The notes: generated by a model not told the origin, from the sequence alone. A stretch of 64,000 bases of DNA from Chiua virens (GCA_019787685.1 JAHNUO010000013.1:1488001-1552000); one strand, 5' to 3'; shown: positions 1 through 13,073, numbered from the stretch's first letter. Numbers and translations: made by a program.

Positions 1-572
1 TCGAGTAGGAACGTCGGGAGTGAGGAGAGCAGAGAACGCGTGTCAAGCAAGAGTGAGCAGCGAGACATGCCATGAGTGCTTGCCAGATGTGATGGACTGT
101 TCTGTGACACAGATTTCGTAGACACAGATACGCAATTGCATTTGCAAGACATGACTGTCGATAGGTGAACGCTTGGACGCTGACGTGACCCTTCCCACCA
201 CGAGAGTCGTACGACGGGTCAAGCAGCCTGAGAGCCAACAGGGAAAACCACCAGTCAACTCCAATACGGTCATGGATTCCAGAAAGTATCAACATGGATC
301 TACTAGTGTCTGCTGCTGGATCTAAGGATGTATCGTGTTGACCTCTTAAGAAAATCTATCAAATGTTCTATGTACGGTGTTACATGCAGCACTAATGATG
401 AATTACAATATGCATAGATAGACATGTGTGGTTTGCGGGTGAATAGAATGGTGGTGAAACGATTGGACATGCAATTGATTTTTACCAAACCTAGAGCAAA
501 AAAAAACGAAAGCGACAAAACCAAACCGAGGATCACGAGCATGATCGACCCACGTCGCGAGTGACGAGCCGC
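1..572. other. Region 3' of RPO41, no gene seen
   Basis: Short open frames occur on both strands, but none has a recognisable domain, a convincing start or splice-consistent continuation. The stretch is probably the 3' untranslated region and spacer downstream of the RPO41 gene, which ends at 573. Confidence 0.4.
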
Positions 573-3500
573 CTACGAGAAAAAGTACAACGACTTGCGA
601 ATCGTCTCCACTTCAAATGTGCCCTTTTCTGGGTGTGGTGGTATCAAGTGTGATAGTTTGATAAACTTATTCTTGAACGCCGCCGGTACGTCGTCGCCGT
701 CGTCACTCTCTTCCTCGTTCTCCACCTCGTCCACTTGGATGCGTTTCAGAGTTGACCCGCGGGGACGACCTCGCCCGCGTTTCACGGGTACCGCTGTCTC
801 TTCTTCAGTCGCGGTCACAGGCAGTAGGCGCAGACGTAGCAGAGGTGGCCTCAGTCCACAGTGATGGTCGAGATCGAGCTTCCCTCGGCAGTCCGTGACG
901 TCAAGCAAGTTACCAACTGCTGCGTTCTCTTTCTTGAGCTCCTCAGCCTACGTCCTTGGGACGCGGTAATCCGACAACCGGCCTCCAACAGCAGTTTGAG
1001 CGTCGATTCCTTGCGGATTGCGGATAGGGGTACAAAGTGATTTGCATAGCGTTCGCGGAACTGGAGCGAAGAGTCAGTCTGGACGAGACTTCAAACGCAG
1101 GCGCGCATAAGCTCACCTCGGCCTCAAGTCTCCGCAGAATGTCAGATGAGTGAAGAGCAATAAACGTGTCACGGATGACTTCAGACATCTCGTCGATGCT
1201 CGATGCGTGCGTCCAGTAAGAATCGTGGACGGATGCAAACGTGATGTTTTGCATCTTGAAAAATGTATCAGTCATCCATCACCACCACGTCCACAAGGTC
1301 AAACAGTTACCTTGCATTCCAACGCGGTCAGCATCATATGCGTCGCATCCAGAGAATGAATAAAGTTGGGTGGGAACGCAGACGCCTGCTTGAGGCCATT
1401 GACGGCGGCGGGCGCGGTAGGATCCGAGATATAAACTGTCTGCAATGATGTCATGATTTGTTTTCGCTTTGCCTTGCGGTAGGGCTGCACGATTGGCAAT
1501 CCCATCGGCGTCGTCCACACCACCGATGCCATTTGTTCCTTCCGTATGCGGTCCTCGACAGGACCTGCCTTGGCATTAACACGCCGAGGCTGAAGGATCT
1601 CGGAGAGGCGATCTTTAGGGATGCTTTTGGTGATGAGCTTGGCACAGAGGTTGAGCCAGTTTTGGATAGATTTTGCGCCTGAGAAAAGGTCACCAATACA
1701 GTGAAGGACGTTCTTTGCAAGATAAGCTGAAACTGTCCAGCAAAGCTCCTCAGGTATATCTCCCCTATCTTTCAGCTGTCTCTCGATCTGCTCGCGAGCT
1801 CCGACATAAGTGACGCCATACACGGTGGTCATTACCTTGTGAAAATATCAATATCTAACTTGATGCAATAAAATGTGCACGTACCGTTTGTTTGACCACT
1901 TTGCGAGCGATTTTACCCAGAAGGAGCTGGGCAATCTTCACGCCGTTGTCTGCGTCCCTTTGTACGATCTTTTCAACCATATTGGCAACATAGGTATACA
2001 CGTCCGATGGTCGATCAGTGACTGCCAAATTGACTTGGGCGGCACCCTTGCCGTCACCTCCAAGGGCAGCGTAGTGCTTGCAGGCCGTTGCATGTGCCGT
2101 CCTGATGAACGGGAAGTGTCGACATGTAAGCGTGAGGGTCTCCCGATTCAAGGGCAGCACGGAGCTCCGTGCAAGTGGCAAGACATTGCCATGGATCGTC
2201 CGCTTTGGTCCACCAGCGCCGACCCTGCCAAGAAATCAGTAAAGGGAACCAAAGAAGGGTAATCAACGCACCTCCAAAGGTTTCTCGGCACTATCATAAA
2301 TATCGTCAAGGTGGTCCATCACAAATGCCACGCGCTCCTCGAAGTTGCCCTTGTCGAATCCGCACAGGTTAGCAAGGTGGATTTTGAGCCAACATAGACC
2401 ACGCTCGCCGAGAGGTTTTGCTTCCGCGAACATCAGAAGGCCGCGGGCCAGGTCATCACCAATGTGACTCAAGTGAGGGGGGATAGGGTACGCTCTTCCA
2501 CGGAAATCAAGGTTATGGGGTAGATAGAATGTATCTCCCAAGAACTGAAGTTCAATCAGTCGAGTGTCTGGATGTGCGCGCAGAAACTCACAGCACGAGA
2601 GATCTCGATTTTGTAGTTGACGCTGCAGCGCTCAGAGTGATTGTTTGCTTTATCCTGGACGTGGGTCTTCAGGCGTTGGCTATATATGGACTTTGCCTGC
2701 ACGTCGGTATCGTAATTATCTGGCTTCTGGGGTTCAGACCTGTCGTACACTGCAGGAGGAATCTTGCAGAGCCTTTCCCCAGAATTCCAGACTTGGAGCA
2801 CGATATCAAAGGTCTTCCGGTTGATTTGCCATGGTGTACTACCTAGTACGTCCAAGCCAGCATACACGAGCTCGAGATTACCCAAAGACGAAGCATGATT
2901 AAGGTAGCTTTGTTGTTCTTGACAATCCTTGAAACGCATGGCAGAGGCTGTATTGCTTCATAAGCGCAATTGTCTCGCCCAAAAAGATAGATCTATGACA
3001 TACTCTTGTTGTAAATGTACCCGCCCTGGTCGGGAGTGAGCCAGGGACTGGGCTTAATGAGCATAGGAAGATGGCGGGGGTGGAGTGTTTCGCGCAGAGG
3101 ATCCTTCGCGAGCCGGTCGGCGACAACCGGATTCAGTCGGATAACGCCCAATTTTTGACCACGAACGTATTCATATGCATGGTAAAATGCTGGTTGTTTC
3201 TCTTTCCTACGGACACGATCAGTCCTAGAGGTATACAAAGAAAGAAATTGGACCCACACTTCCTCGCCAGTCCGTTTGTCAACTGCAGTCCGTTCAACGA
3301 TGGCGACATCCATCAAAGAGTCCACCAGGATACTTCCTACCCTCACGCGCAAAAGTTGCGTCCACTCCGCTGTCCACTCTTCGTTGTCTTGTGTATACTT
3401 GGCCGCTGCTACCCGTCTCGCGTGTAGATCCCTGTACCCAAGGCCCGTGAAGAAGCTGTGGTCTCCAACGCGATGCAACGAAGGTACCGCTATGTTGTTG

Positions 3501-5110
3501 CGTTTACACATCTGAGCCTTGTACTCATTTTCGACCGCACGTCCAACAGTGAGAAGAGCCCGGGCCAACTTCATGCCGTCAGCGATACCACCGGTGCTGT
3601 TTAATCGCATTACTTCGAGAATAGTAATGAGTGAGAGCGTTTCGGGGTTGACGAGCGATAGGAATGGACCCAGACGGGGTGATTTATCTGTGAATTTTGT
3701 TAGTTCTTAGTTGTTCGTCATCGCGATTCAAGACATGCCTCGAGTCTGCTTAGCCTCAGTAACGATGATCTGTTCGATCTCGGCTGCGAGGCGCGCACGC
3801 AGCTTTTGGTGCCAATCCCACATCCATCTTTGAAGGTCCGCCCGTCGAAGACCTACATCCATATGACCCAGACCTATCTCGTCGAAAACCTTGGCCTCGT
3901 GCTTCAGCCTCTCCACGGCAACATCATAGACGGAAGCTTCGAGCAATTTTTGACGGGCAGCAACATCTTCGGGAAGAACACGGCGAGCGAGAGTGACCTG
4001 TGCTAGATGCTTGCGCAGGTTGTCCAAATTAAACGGGATCTCCTCTACGGGAGCTGAGCGAATCACGTTGCCATTTTCATCGACAACCTCCTGAGACACG
4101 TCCTGTGACAAGATCAGTCAATTTTGGCATAACAACTGTGTACGGGATCAACTCACCGCAAGTTTCTTGACTGGTCTTACTTCCGGCACGTCATCCAACG
4201 GGCCCAAAACATCGCTTCCCATTGCCTCGACTTGCCCTAAGGCCATTATGACTTGTGACATGTTCATCTCTATTGCTGCCTTGGACAACAAACGAATGAC
4301 TTGAGCTGCTTCTTCTGACGAGGTAAAGACGCGATCAGATATGACATCCCGAATAGAGATTCCACGTGCAGTGAGTCTGCTGAGTAGCTTCGCTGGATTT
4401 GCTGCCGAAGTCGACTCATTAGCGTCAGGACTGGATCTACGCGTGACGTTAGACCCCTCAAGTCGTATCATATAACTATGCACTTACCGTGACCGAGCAA
4501 GAAGCATTATCGCGTAGGTTTGCGGAGTCGGGTGGATATTTTCCGACCCGTTCTCCATTGCTTCATACAATGACCATGCCTCATCAACCCACAGGGCACT
4601 ATCCCTTGGTTCCTTTGTAGAAATCATTTCGACATAGGCCTCCAAGAAAGAGTTGTATATCCGTGTGTCCAGAAGGGATTCAGCTGAGACGGATTTTCGT
4701 AGACGCTCGAAAATTTGCTTCGCGCGAGGTACGTCGTAGAGATTGTGTAGGCACGCGTCCATGACGGCCAACTGATCCTGGGTCGGCGAGTCGGGGAAGA
4801 AATAGGTGTTGAGGACTGTAGAATGACACTGATCGGGGAGAGGGGTAGGTAAAATGGTGTAAGGAACCCGACGATGCAAGAACCCGCGCATGTTATTGAC
4901 AAAAGACACGCCCTCCTCTGTCAACGGATCTTTCTGAGTCGTGAAACGAACGGCGTCTGGGTGGGGAACCTGAAGCTGTGCAAATGCAGCGGCGGGGGCA
5001 TTGGCCTTCTTTGACGGTGTCGAGTAGAGTCGAGCTGGTCGTGGAAGACATTGCCGGGAGTACGACACCAAAGTCGTCTCCAACTTGCGAGCAGAACTTC
5101 GATGTATCAT
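573..5110 (-). CDS. RPO41: Mitochondrial DNA-directed RNA polymerase (T7-like)
   Basis: This gene encodes the single-subunit, phage-T7-type RNA polymerase that transcribes mitochondrial DNA. The start at 5110 opens a basic, Ser/Arg-rich N-terminus ([19 protein letters not shown]) that looks like a mitochondrial presequence, followed by a pentatricopeptide-like N-terminal region down to about 4150. The polymerase core follows in several exons. Palm motif A is DGTCNGLQ with the catalytic Asp codon near 2100. Motif B (RKVVKQT then VMTTVYGVT) is split by an intron near 1850. Motif C is HDSYWTHA near 1227-1204. The protein ends LYFFS, the usual terminus of this family. Near the C-terminus (about 779-756) lies an AT-hook-like RGRGRPRG, followed by an acidic run. 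Exon joins are clear in the core but unresolved between about 900 and 1120, so a frameshift there cannot be excluded. Family identity is certain. Confidence 0.95.
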
Positions 5111-5599
5111 CCAGGCTCAAGGTTGCCGTTGTCGTCGTTGTCGTCGTTGGTGTTGTCGGGCTCGCACGACTTTTAGCGAAAAAATTTGGCTCACCGAGTC
5201 CGTGACCGAGCGGAACTTTGATTGCCAATTTCCCACGTCAATTACATCCCTGAGGATTATCCGAACTCTAACTCACACCGTTTTTGAACATCACCGGACA
5301 ACGGGCGTCACAAGGTCCCGAGGAAGTTCTGCTCGATCTGCGAAACGAGTGCTCAAAGTGATTGAGAGTTCGACAGAGTGATTTTATCATGATTCCATTT
5401 GCATTTACGATAGAGCCGCATCCTAATTATACTTATAAAACTCTAATGTCGAGGAGGAAGGCAGACCTAAGTTTGACCTCTTTCCATACGGCCCAGGATT
5501 CATGACTGCTGGAATCCACGTGTGTTATTGATGGAAAGTGCTCGAGCCCCTGCTACAGTTGGCCGTTCGATGAGCGAATCCGTGACATTAAAACCGTTG

Positions 5600-6870
5600 A
5601 TAACCATGTTACGTGTCATCATTCAACGATGGAATCGTCCTCGCGTCGATGCAAATTACCAGCGGCCAACGGAACTTTGGGCACCTTGCAAGCAGAAGCA
5701 ACAGACCTCGAAGTGTCGGGGTACGGGAAGATCTCCATCCAGGTCAGGCCATCCTTAAACCAAACAAGCAAGTTCATCGTCGCTCAAAGTAACTGAATTT
5801 TCCACCTCGATGTCGAATTTGCGAAGATTAAAGCATAACAATGGGCTCAGAATCTCAAAGCTAATCTGTGACGTAGTATGTCCGTCGTAGTTATAAAGTT
5901 TAATCCCTCGCAGAGTTCGCCGGCGTGTAGGTGAATCGAAAGCAGTGAAGAAATCATGGAAAGCCTCGGTTGAGGAAACCTCCGGGAATTCCAAAGCAAC
6001 ATCTTCGAACGGTTGGTGGTGAGACTTCATGTACGGGATGATCAAGGACCAGTCTTTGACACAAAAGTTAAGGACGCGCAAGTTCTCGAAAGCAGAGCAG
6101 TCTGGGGTGCCACTTCTATAGCTGGCGAATCACAGATTATCTAGATAGAGAACTTTTTGAGATGGGGTGAATTCATGAAGAAGAAAAAGGCTTCTCTGCT
6201 GAGGGAAACGCAAGTCTGGGTTTCCAAGTCTGGGCGGAGATGGACGATACGGGAGATTGCGGCCCTTTGTAACGGTGGAGAATCCTGAAACGCGAGACCG
6301 AAGTCAAGTGATTTGATATTTGGATAGAAAGTGTGGTCCCACTCGCCGAGAAATTCGAAAGCAGACTCGGGGCTTTCGGTACCATCAGCAGTGGCAATAA
6401 ATACATCAAGCTGACGAACTGAAGGGCCGGGGAGTAAACACGACAATCGTCAGGGAGACATTGGAGTTTTCGGAGATTAGGCAGTAGTCCGAAACCAGCA
6501 ATTGCACGGGGGGCATAGCGTGACACGATGCTCCATTCTTCTTCATTGAATGGACGCTAATTCTGTATTAGTGTTTAGTATTTATTCTCGATGGAAATTA
6601 CCCTACAAGTGGTACATTGACATTAATTTCTCTCTCTTATTGTAATCACCTTTTGCGCGCGAGCATCGCAAAAGGGATTCGAGAGTATTTAGCTCATACC
6701 AAAGTGCATCGACAGCAGGTTCAGAACAGGAACGGCATGTTCTCGCGAGCCCTGCCAGTGCCTGCCGTCCAGATAGCTGGGCGTCATCAAGGGGCCAAAA
6801 TCCAACTGAGTGGTCTCCTATATAAATATTGGCCCCCAGATAATCCAGACGTGAATTAACAAGAGACGGC
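5600..6870 (-). pseudogene. F-box/LRR-type gene relic
   Basis: Fragments of an agaric F-box protein with leucine-rich-repeat-like segments read along the minus strand. Near 6760-6660 is the post-F-box signature (LARTCRSCSEPAVDALWYEL). Segments resembling the internal repeats follow (LLPGPSVRQLDVF near 6430, LRKFDIEVENSVTLSDDELA near 5800). The pieces lie in different frames: a shift is needed between about 6470 and 6430, and at about 5760 the frame meets TAA and then resumes in a different frame (LLLLLARCPKF). No clean ATG was found for the first exon. Some breaks could be unrecognised introns, but the in-frame stop plus shift near 5760 favours a pseudogene. In this family such proteins are presumed SCF ubiquitin-ligase adaptors; the target is unknown. 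Confidence 0.6.
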
Positions 6871-7791
6871 ACATCATGATGGCTTTTTGACGGGGTATGG
6901 AGAGCCAATGGATGATACGCTTATTGGCCTTCGCTGGACGCCTTCGTATGATCAGAACGACTATCTTCCAGTTCTGGTTTGTGGAGCCTAGATGGAACTT
7001 GGTTGGAGGGAGGAAGCCAAATGCGGCGAGAAAAATATACATGTCAGAGATTCAAATACTCAATATTTAGGAGTTGGTTGCAAGTAAAGATTGAACTTAC
7101 TGTAACCCCAAATATTGTACTTGTGCACTTGTAGAAGCTTCAAGGTTCCGAGCTTGGCAATGACATCGCCGATTCGCAAGTGGTCTTATTATTACATAAT
7201 AGGCACTGCAAAAGATATTGGATCGCAGGGGATTTGGAAGGCTACAATGCATCTCTGTAAAACAAATTTCTTTCGTGCGACCATGGAGTTTTTGCATCCT
7301 CTATCGCGCCCTGCAGGGATGTTGCATGCCACGGTTTCGTTGCATCGCCCAGTGTGTTGTGGCTGGGTGGTGTTGTATTTTGGAACGTGGAAATGTGGCA
7401 AATGATGGGGATCATGACTCGGTCTTTGAAATTGACTATTGTTTCTGAATTATGGCCGACTCTGAGACGCTGCCAGTGACGACAATGTTTCGTTGCAACC
7501 CAATGCTAGGCTGTCTTCATGTCTTCCACTTCGTGATTCAGATTAGGTCCAGCATGGACAGTGACAACGTCTCGTCTACCTCTCTCGACGATCCTCATAC
7601 ACTACTCGAGGTCGGGGCCAACTTTCACAGTAATGTTCACCGACGTACACGTATGATGCATGCACTGCATTGACTGCTTTACGATATCTCATTGTTATCC
7701 CATTCCACCTACCTCCCTACGACGTTAGCATTGTTTCATGCAGGGACGCCCAGGTCATTCGTATAAAGCCATTTCAGATTCTCCAAGATTC
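6871..7791. other. Spacer with no recognisable gene
   Basis: Overlapping short frames are present on both strands, but none shows a domain, splice structure or plausible continuation. The end next to 7792 probably contains the promoter of the DUF6534 gene. Confidence 0.35.
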
Positions 7792-9621
7792 ATGCCGCAA
7801 ATATCTAGCTTCGTTCGAATTCCTTCCAACATTCAAAATGAGGTATGCGTCATTTGTCTAGAAGATCGTGTTTTGCTTAGTCTTGTGCGACAGCATTGGC
7901 GCCGATATGTGAGTGCATGGATCATGTTCGTGTTCAAACGCCTTGAGTCAACTACGACAGTAACGGACCCTTTGTGTGTATTAATCTTCTGATAGATTTC
8001 GGTTGCCCGTTTGACTCGCGATCTACAGGTCATCGGATACACGCTATGTTTTGGCCTTATGGGGGCTCTCGCTGTCCAGTACTGTGCGTAATCGGCGCTT
8101 ATAGTCTTGTAGATAATCATTGATTTATTCTTTCTAGACATATATTTCACTAGGTTTGCGGACGAAAAAAGAACCACCAAGGCATTTGGTATTATCGTTG
8201 CTGCCATCTTATCGAGGTCGCATCTAAATTTGTTTCCAGTGACAACAGTATTTCTACTGGAAACCTTGATGACTGCGGTGGCATTTTATGGTTTTTGGAT
8301 ATCATCGACCACACAAGCGCTTTCTACCCTTGATCTATTTATATGGGCTTCGTGGACGCCTATGATTCTGGCACCCATCACTGGACTTGGTGAGCAACGC
8401 ACAAACGGTTTGGATTTCAGAAATTGATCAGAAGAAGTGATTACATTAACTCATGGTTTCTACTGTCGAAGATTATTTTCCCTGCGGAAGTCGTTCTCGA
8501 TTCCAATTATTGTTATGCTGGTAATTAATGTGTGGATTGAATGAATCGGTGATATTGAGTGTCTTTTTTAGCTGTCTCTGTTTCAATTCGCCAGCATTAT
8601 ATATCTCGTTGCTACTGTAAGTCAGGGACTCCGTCTTAGTACCTATTTTCTGGCTGAACACAACCACAGAAAAATCTTCTACCCTCAGCTTTGCATGCGA
8701 CACATACCTTAGGCTTCTCTGATCTTGCGTATCTACCATCGCATCAAATGTCTCTTTGGTTAGTGGTGAGCAGACATAGATATAATATGGCCTGTATATT
8801 TGATCCTACGTGTTTGCAGGCCTGGCTTGGGAGCAGCGCTGTATGCGACTTGATAATTACAATCTGCATGATTGCGACCGTATGTTTGTGGCCTACCTTC
8901 TTCCGGGTTCATCGCTGATACCACACAGCTCCGCCCATCAGGAGCGCATTCCAGGAACAGGCTAACCCTAGTCAGGTTAACAAAGTTGTCCATAGAGACT
9001 GGTCTTGTGACGGCCATTGCGACACTCACAGAGCTCATTCTTGGGATCGTCTATAAACACTACATGTATCACATTGCGATGTGAGTCTTACTGAGAAACG
9101 TTCCACCGTTCTTCTCTGATACTCTGTTAGGTTTTACGCCATATCAAAGTTGTAAGTGATATCGATCATGTCTTGAGCTGCTGTCAGCGTCACTAATCTG
9201 AGATTCAAACAAAGGTATACGAACTGCTTGCTAGCATCACTCAACTTTCGACTCGACCTTAGGCACCAAAGTGATCTCAATTTAACGGAAATCGTGTGGA
9301 ACGATATGAATACGCGACCAACCCAATCAGAGTCCCCGCCAGTGCATGTCGTACAAGATGTGGCCCATGCAGAATCGGAAGCGAGTTCTAGGACTATCGA
9401 AGAGGTGTGTCACGCTCCATGACTCATGTGTTTTTCAATCGCTTTGTTGATGCGCCCTTGAATAGGCACCACCGACTCAAAAACACCAATTTGCTGAGGA
9501 TCAGGGATACGAGGTTCGTAGATTCAACCTACATCTACCAAATGCACAAACGTTAATTCCGTACAAAGTTGCACGAACTTGCTGCTGGTATGGGTCACCG
9601 ACACAAGGGTTATTCCAATGA
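7792..9621 (+). CDS. DUF6534-type multi-pass membrane protein
   Basis: This is a several-exon gene for a seven-helix-like membrane protein of a family that is abundant in Agaricomycetes and has no known biochemical function. Readable pieces in order are a first helix (VIGYTLCFGLMGALAVQY, about 8028-8083), a helix pair around 8240-8390, PIIVML followed after an intron by LSLFQFASIIYLVAT (about 8500-8620), WLGSSAVCDLIITICMIAT (about 8823-8880), and the family block RLTKLSIETGLVTAIATLTE (about 8960-9040). A hydrophilic tail runs to the TGA at 9619-9621. The ATG at 7792 is my best guess, since the first exon is short and weakly supported. Introns of about 50-60 bp with GT-AG ends join the segments. 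Family assignment rests on the helix order and the conserved D(L/I)II and TGLVTA blocks. Confidence 0.75.
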
Positions 9622-10198
9622 CATTGGAACTGTCGCCAGCACTTCCAGGCTCAGTGTTCAGGGTGCGGTCTGTGAAAACGAGTAATGGTGGGGCAACATG
9701 AGTAGGACCGGAAATCGAAATGAGTAATAGATGATGCAGATACACAATCCAAAAATCATGATATATTGCCAGGATAAGTGTAACGAGCGAAGTAAATTGC
9801 ACTGACCACACATCAAGAGACCCATTCGTCATTCTCGATCCAACTTGCATCACGCCGATAGCGTTGGCAGCGTGTGCACGTACTTGTGGAAGTCAGTCGA
9901 TGTCAGTGATGCGTACATGGCATATACCATTCAAGTGAAGTCTCGTCCGGCAAGTGAAGCTTTGCAAAAATTGAGTAGTTCCCGTACTAGTACCGCGAGC
10001 CTCGAAACTTAGCAGTCCCGCTCGCATACAGCCAGAATGATGATTTCGATCACCAGTTCTTGATTGGGTGGTATCCATGACTTGATCAAGTAACAATGAT
10101 TCGAATTATTGTAGGGGAATCCGATGAGCACTATCAGCGGTTCACATAAGAAAGATCAGGGTATAGAGACTTCAAGGCGAAGCAGGCTCCGACGTACG
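9622..10198. other. Spacer between DUF6534 gene and AKR1 (tail to tail)
   Basis: The two flanking genes converge here. A minus-strand frame at about 9524-9853 is open, but it overlaps the last exon of the DUF6534 gene and has no recognisable content. I see no supported gene. Confidence 0.35.
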
Positions 10199-12927
10199 CT
10201 ATACCTGACCGATTGGTTCATATCCCCTCCGACTCGATCCGCCCATCCTCAACCCAAGCGTTGCCAAGAGTCCCTTGCCCCTCCCTCCACTCGGATCCTG
10301 CTCATGATCCACTTCTCCCCTCTCCATCTCCCTCCGCCTCTTCACCTCTTCGAAGCCTTCCAGCGGAACATCATACACCTGCCCATACTCAACCCCAACC
10401 TCCCTCCCCATCGTCCAGAAATCCTTACAATTCCCCACAACGCCGAGATCAAACGGATTTCTCGCGTGAGCACCCGACGATGCGAGGGCAAGACCATGGG
10501 CAGCCCGACCCCGCGTAAATCGGTCGAGTCCAAGTAGGTTGAGTAGGAATCCACCGCACGTCCCCGGCGCGGTCGCCATCGCAAAGATACCACCGTGTCG
10601 GTGGTTATGCTTGTGCCCCCCGCTTTCTGCTTCACTCTCCTCGTCACCCCGTTCAGAACTTGGTGCTTGTTGGTGATGGTGTCGGTGTCCCATTTGGACG
10701 CCCGCTCCGCCACCGCCTGCTGCGAGGCCACCACGCCCGCCCATGAAACCATACCGTCCGAGGTTGGAGACTTCAAACGTGGTCAGTTGACGTGCGACTT
10801 GCCAGTATTGAGTCACAAGGAGTACGCTTGTCCAGCTAAGTTGGAGGGTGGACCACAATGCGATAGAGAGAAGAAACGCATCCTTGAGTGCTGGGGCGCA
10901 AAAGATGGGTGAACAGTCACTTGGAATCGGCTCGTTTAGATCGTCAATGGTAAAGACTACGACGGATGGTTAGTAGAAGACAAAGCAAGTCGTGTGCGTG
11001 ACTCACATTCGTAACTGAGGTAGTCGAATAAGACGATACCAATGACGAGGGTAGTCACAAATAGCAGAAATTGACGATGATTATTCGCGCCAACTGACAG
11101 AATAGTCAGTAATCGGGAGCCCTGATTGTTAAGTGATCGAACCGCAATTCCACACCCATGGACAGTGACTTCATCCGAGCTGTTAGAAACCAACAAGAAC
11201 AGGCTACGAACGACTTACTGGTCGCTTCTTGAGACGCACCGGTCGCACACACGACAATGTTTCGACCGGAGAGGTTTCCTCGCCTGGACATAGGTTATAC
11301 AAGGGGGCTCTAACACGAAAGACAACGCCACCGACCATGCATTGAATGCAGAACGTTTGGCCGTTAAGTCGTCCCTCTGAGGCCAGGTCTTCTATTATCT
11401 ACACCGTGTTCATGTCAGCGCGAGAATCCAGACTGTAAGGATGTCACATACTGTTTTCAACTCTGCGTCATTCGCTGGCCGAGGACATGCACCCGGATCA
11501 AGGGTAATGGATCGGAAGAAGTTGTATACACAAAGCCCAAAGACCAGGGCGAAAGTCAAATGGACGAATGAATGTTGAGGTGTTGCTGCCAAGGAAAGTG
11601 TTAGTGACAACAGATCGATGTCGAGATGGTGACGAATTGTTACCTGTAACAAGTCTAGATACCCAGCCGTACCCAACCCACAGCATTGATGCAGCGATAA
11701 TGCCTGCGAAATATGGGCTTTGATTGACGGTTCCCGTATAACTGTCCTTGTTTAGAAGCACGCGGGTAACAAGCTTGGAGCATTCAAAACGAGTTTAATG
11801 CAATGCAGAAAAGGCGGTACTCACGTGGTGCATGGCGAAGAACTCAGCCATCGAGAGTACTATACCGGTATACCAAGGGAGAATACTCAGGGTGGTAAAG
11901 ATAATGTACAGGAATACCGAGGGTAACACGAATATAGCAATTTTTGTGTTTCTCTGCCAGAGCATCAACAAGAGGTCGAGGGCGTAGTATGAGCACCACT
12001 TACTTCGTTGAATGGTTTCGTTTTCTTGACACCGAATTCGTCCATGCCGCCTTCCTCCATTGCGCGTTTCCATGCGCCTACGCTTTTGAGTTCGACGGCC
12101 ATATCTCTTGGAGTTCGTCCCTCGGCGTCTTTGGCATGGATATCCGCGCCCATCTCGACGAGGCGACGAAGGATGACCCTGTTTCCCCTGACAACGGCCC
12201 AGTGGAGGGGTGTAAGCCCGGCGTCATCCTTCAGATTCGGACTTGCGCCATGTTTCAACAACAAGTCAACCGAGAGTGCATCTCCCTGGTACGCGGCCCA
12301 CATGAGTGACGTATGTCCTTGCACGTCGCGAGAGTCCACGGTAATGGGTTGATGGAGTAGATAGAGCAGCGGCATCACGGACGAAGAATGCGTGACAAGG
12401 TGCAGGGCATTGTATCCCTGGGAGTCTGCGATAGTCGGGTCTGCATTATGCGATATGAGTAAATGTACGATGTAGAGGTATCCGTTTCGGGCGGCCCATT
12501 GAAGGGGGGTGGCCTGAAGGTCACCGCCAATGACATCGACCTCGGCGCCTTGTTCGATCAAATAGCGACACGTCTGAAGTTGGGCATTGATAGCGGCCCA
12601 GTGAAGTGGTGTACTAGACGGCAGTCAGCATATCATATACGAAGCGTCTGATTGTTTGGCAAGCACGACGAACACGTTCTGGTCATCCCTGTCATTCACG
12701 GTCGCAGTACCCGACTCGATAAGTTGTTGGATGGTTGCAAGATCGCCTCTCTGAGCGGCGGAAATGATTTCTTGCTGGACCCAACGTGAGTAGGTCAAGA
12801 CAGTGAATATTTGAGTTGAGCTTCTTACCACAGGTTGAGCCGGCTGGGAGCGCAAGATGCTGGTGCCAGTTGCTTGCTCGTTGTCGATCATTATCGTTGG
12901 TTCTGCCTTGTGACTTGGTTCATTCAT
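10199..12927 (-). CDS. AKR1: Ankyrin-repeat DHHC palmitoyltransferase Akr1
   Basis: The product is an S-acyltransferase that attaches palmitate to cysteines of membrane proteins, acting in the Golgi/endosomal system in yeast. The N-terminal half has at least five ankyrin repeats (for example [20 protein letters not shown] and [20 protein letters not shown]) between about 12760 and 12060. Four or more hydrophobic segments follow, with the cysteine-rich DHHC domain at about 11290-11090 ([16 protein letters not shown], then [19 protein letters not shown]). The DHHC codons are split by a 50-bp intron at 11169-11218 whose acceptor is AAG; ignoring it makes the motif look broken. Yeast Akr1 has DHYC, here it is DHHC. 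The C-terminal tail has Gly- and His-rich stretches. The first true ATG is at 12927. It is divergent from GPHR with only 146 bp between start codons. Confidence 0.93.
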
Positions 12928-13073
12928 GTCGTTGCTCGTCGTCACCGTTGTCGTCGACGTCGTCTCAGTCAGTGAGAGACGGCCAAATGGTTGTACCGAC
13001 TTAGTGGCACGTGTTGCAGTGCTGAAACCCTACGACAGGGTTAGGGTTAGATGTCCCTTCCCAGACCGCCACG
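12928..13073. promoter_or_regulatory. Bidirectional promoter AKR1/GPHR with telomere-like motif
   Basis: Only 146 bp separate the divergent start codons. The interval contains GGGTTAGGGTTAG at 13038-13050, two telomere-type repeats resembling the telo-box bound by Myb/Tbf1-type factors, and a CACGTG E-box core near 13007. The motifs are seen directly; a regulatory role is inferred. Confidence 0.5.

Noticed and set aside
9524..9853. 109-residue minus-strand frame with hydrophobic stretches
   Set aside because: Overlaps the last exon of the DUF6534 gene and lies in the convergent spacer; no family features.
11140..11230. Apparent frameshift destroying the DHHC motif of AKR1
   Set aside because: An intron with AAG acceptor restores the motif exactly, so the gene is taken as intact.
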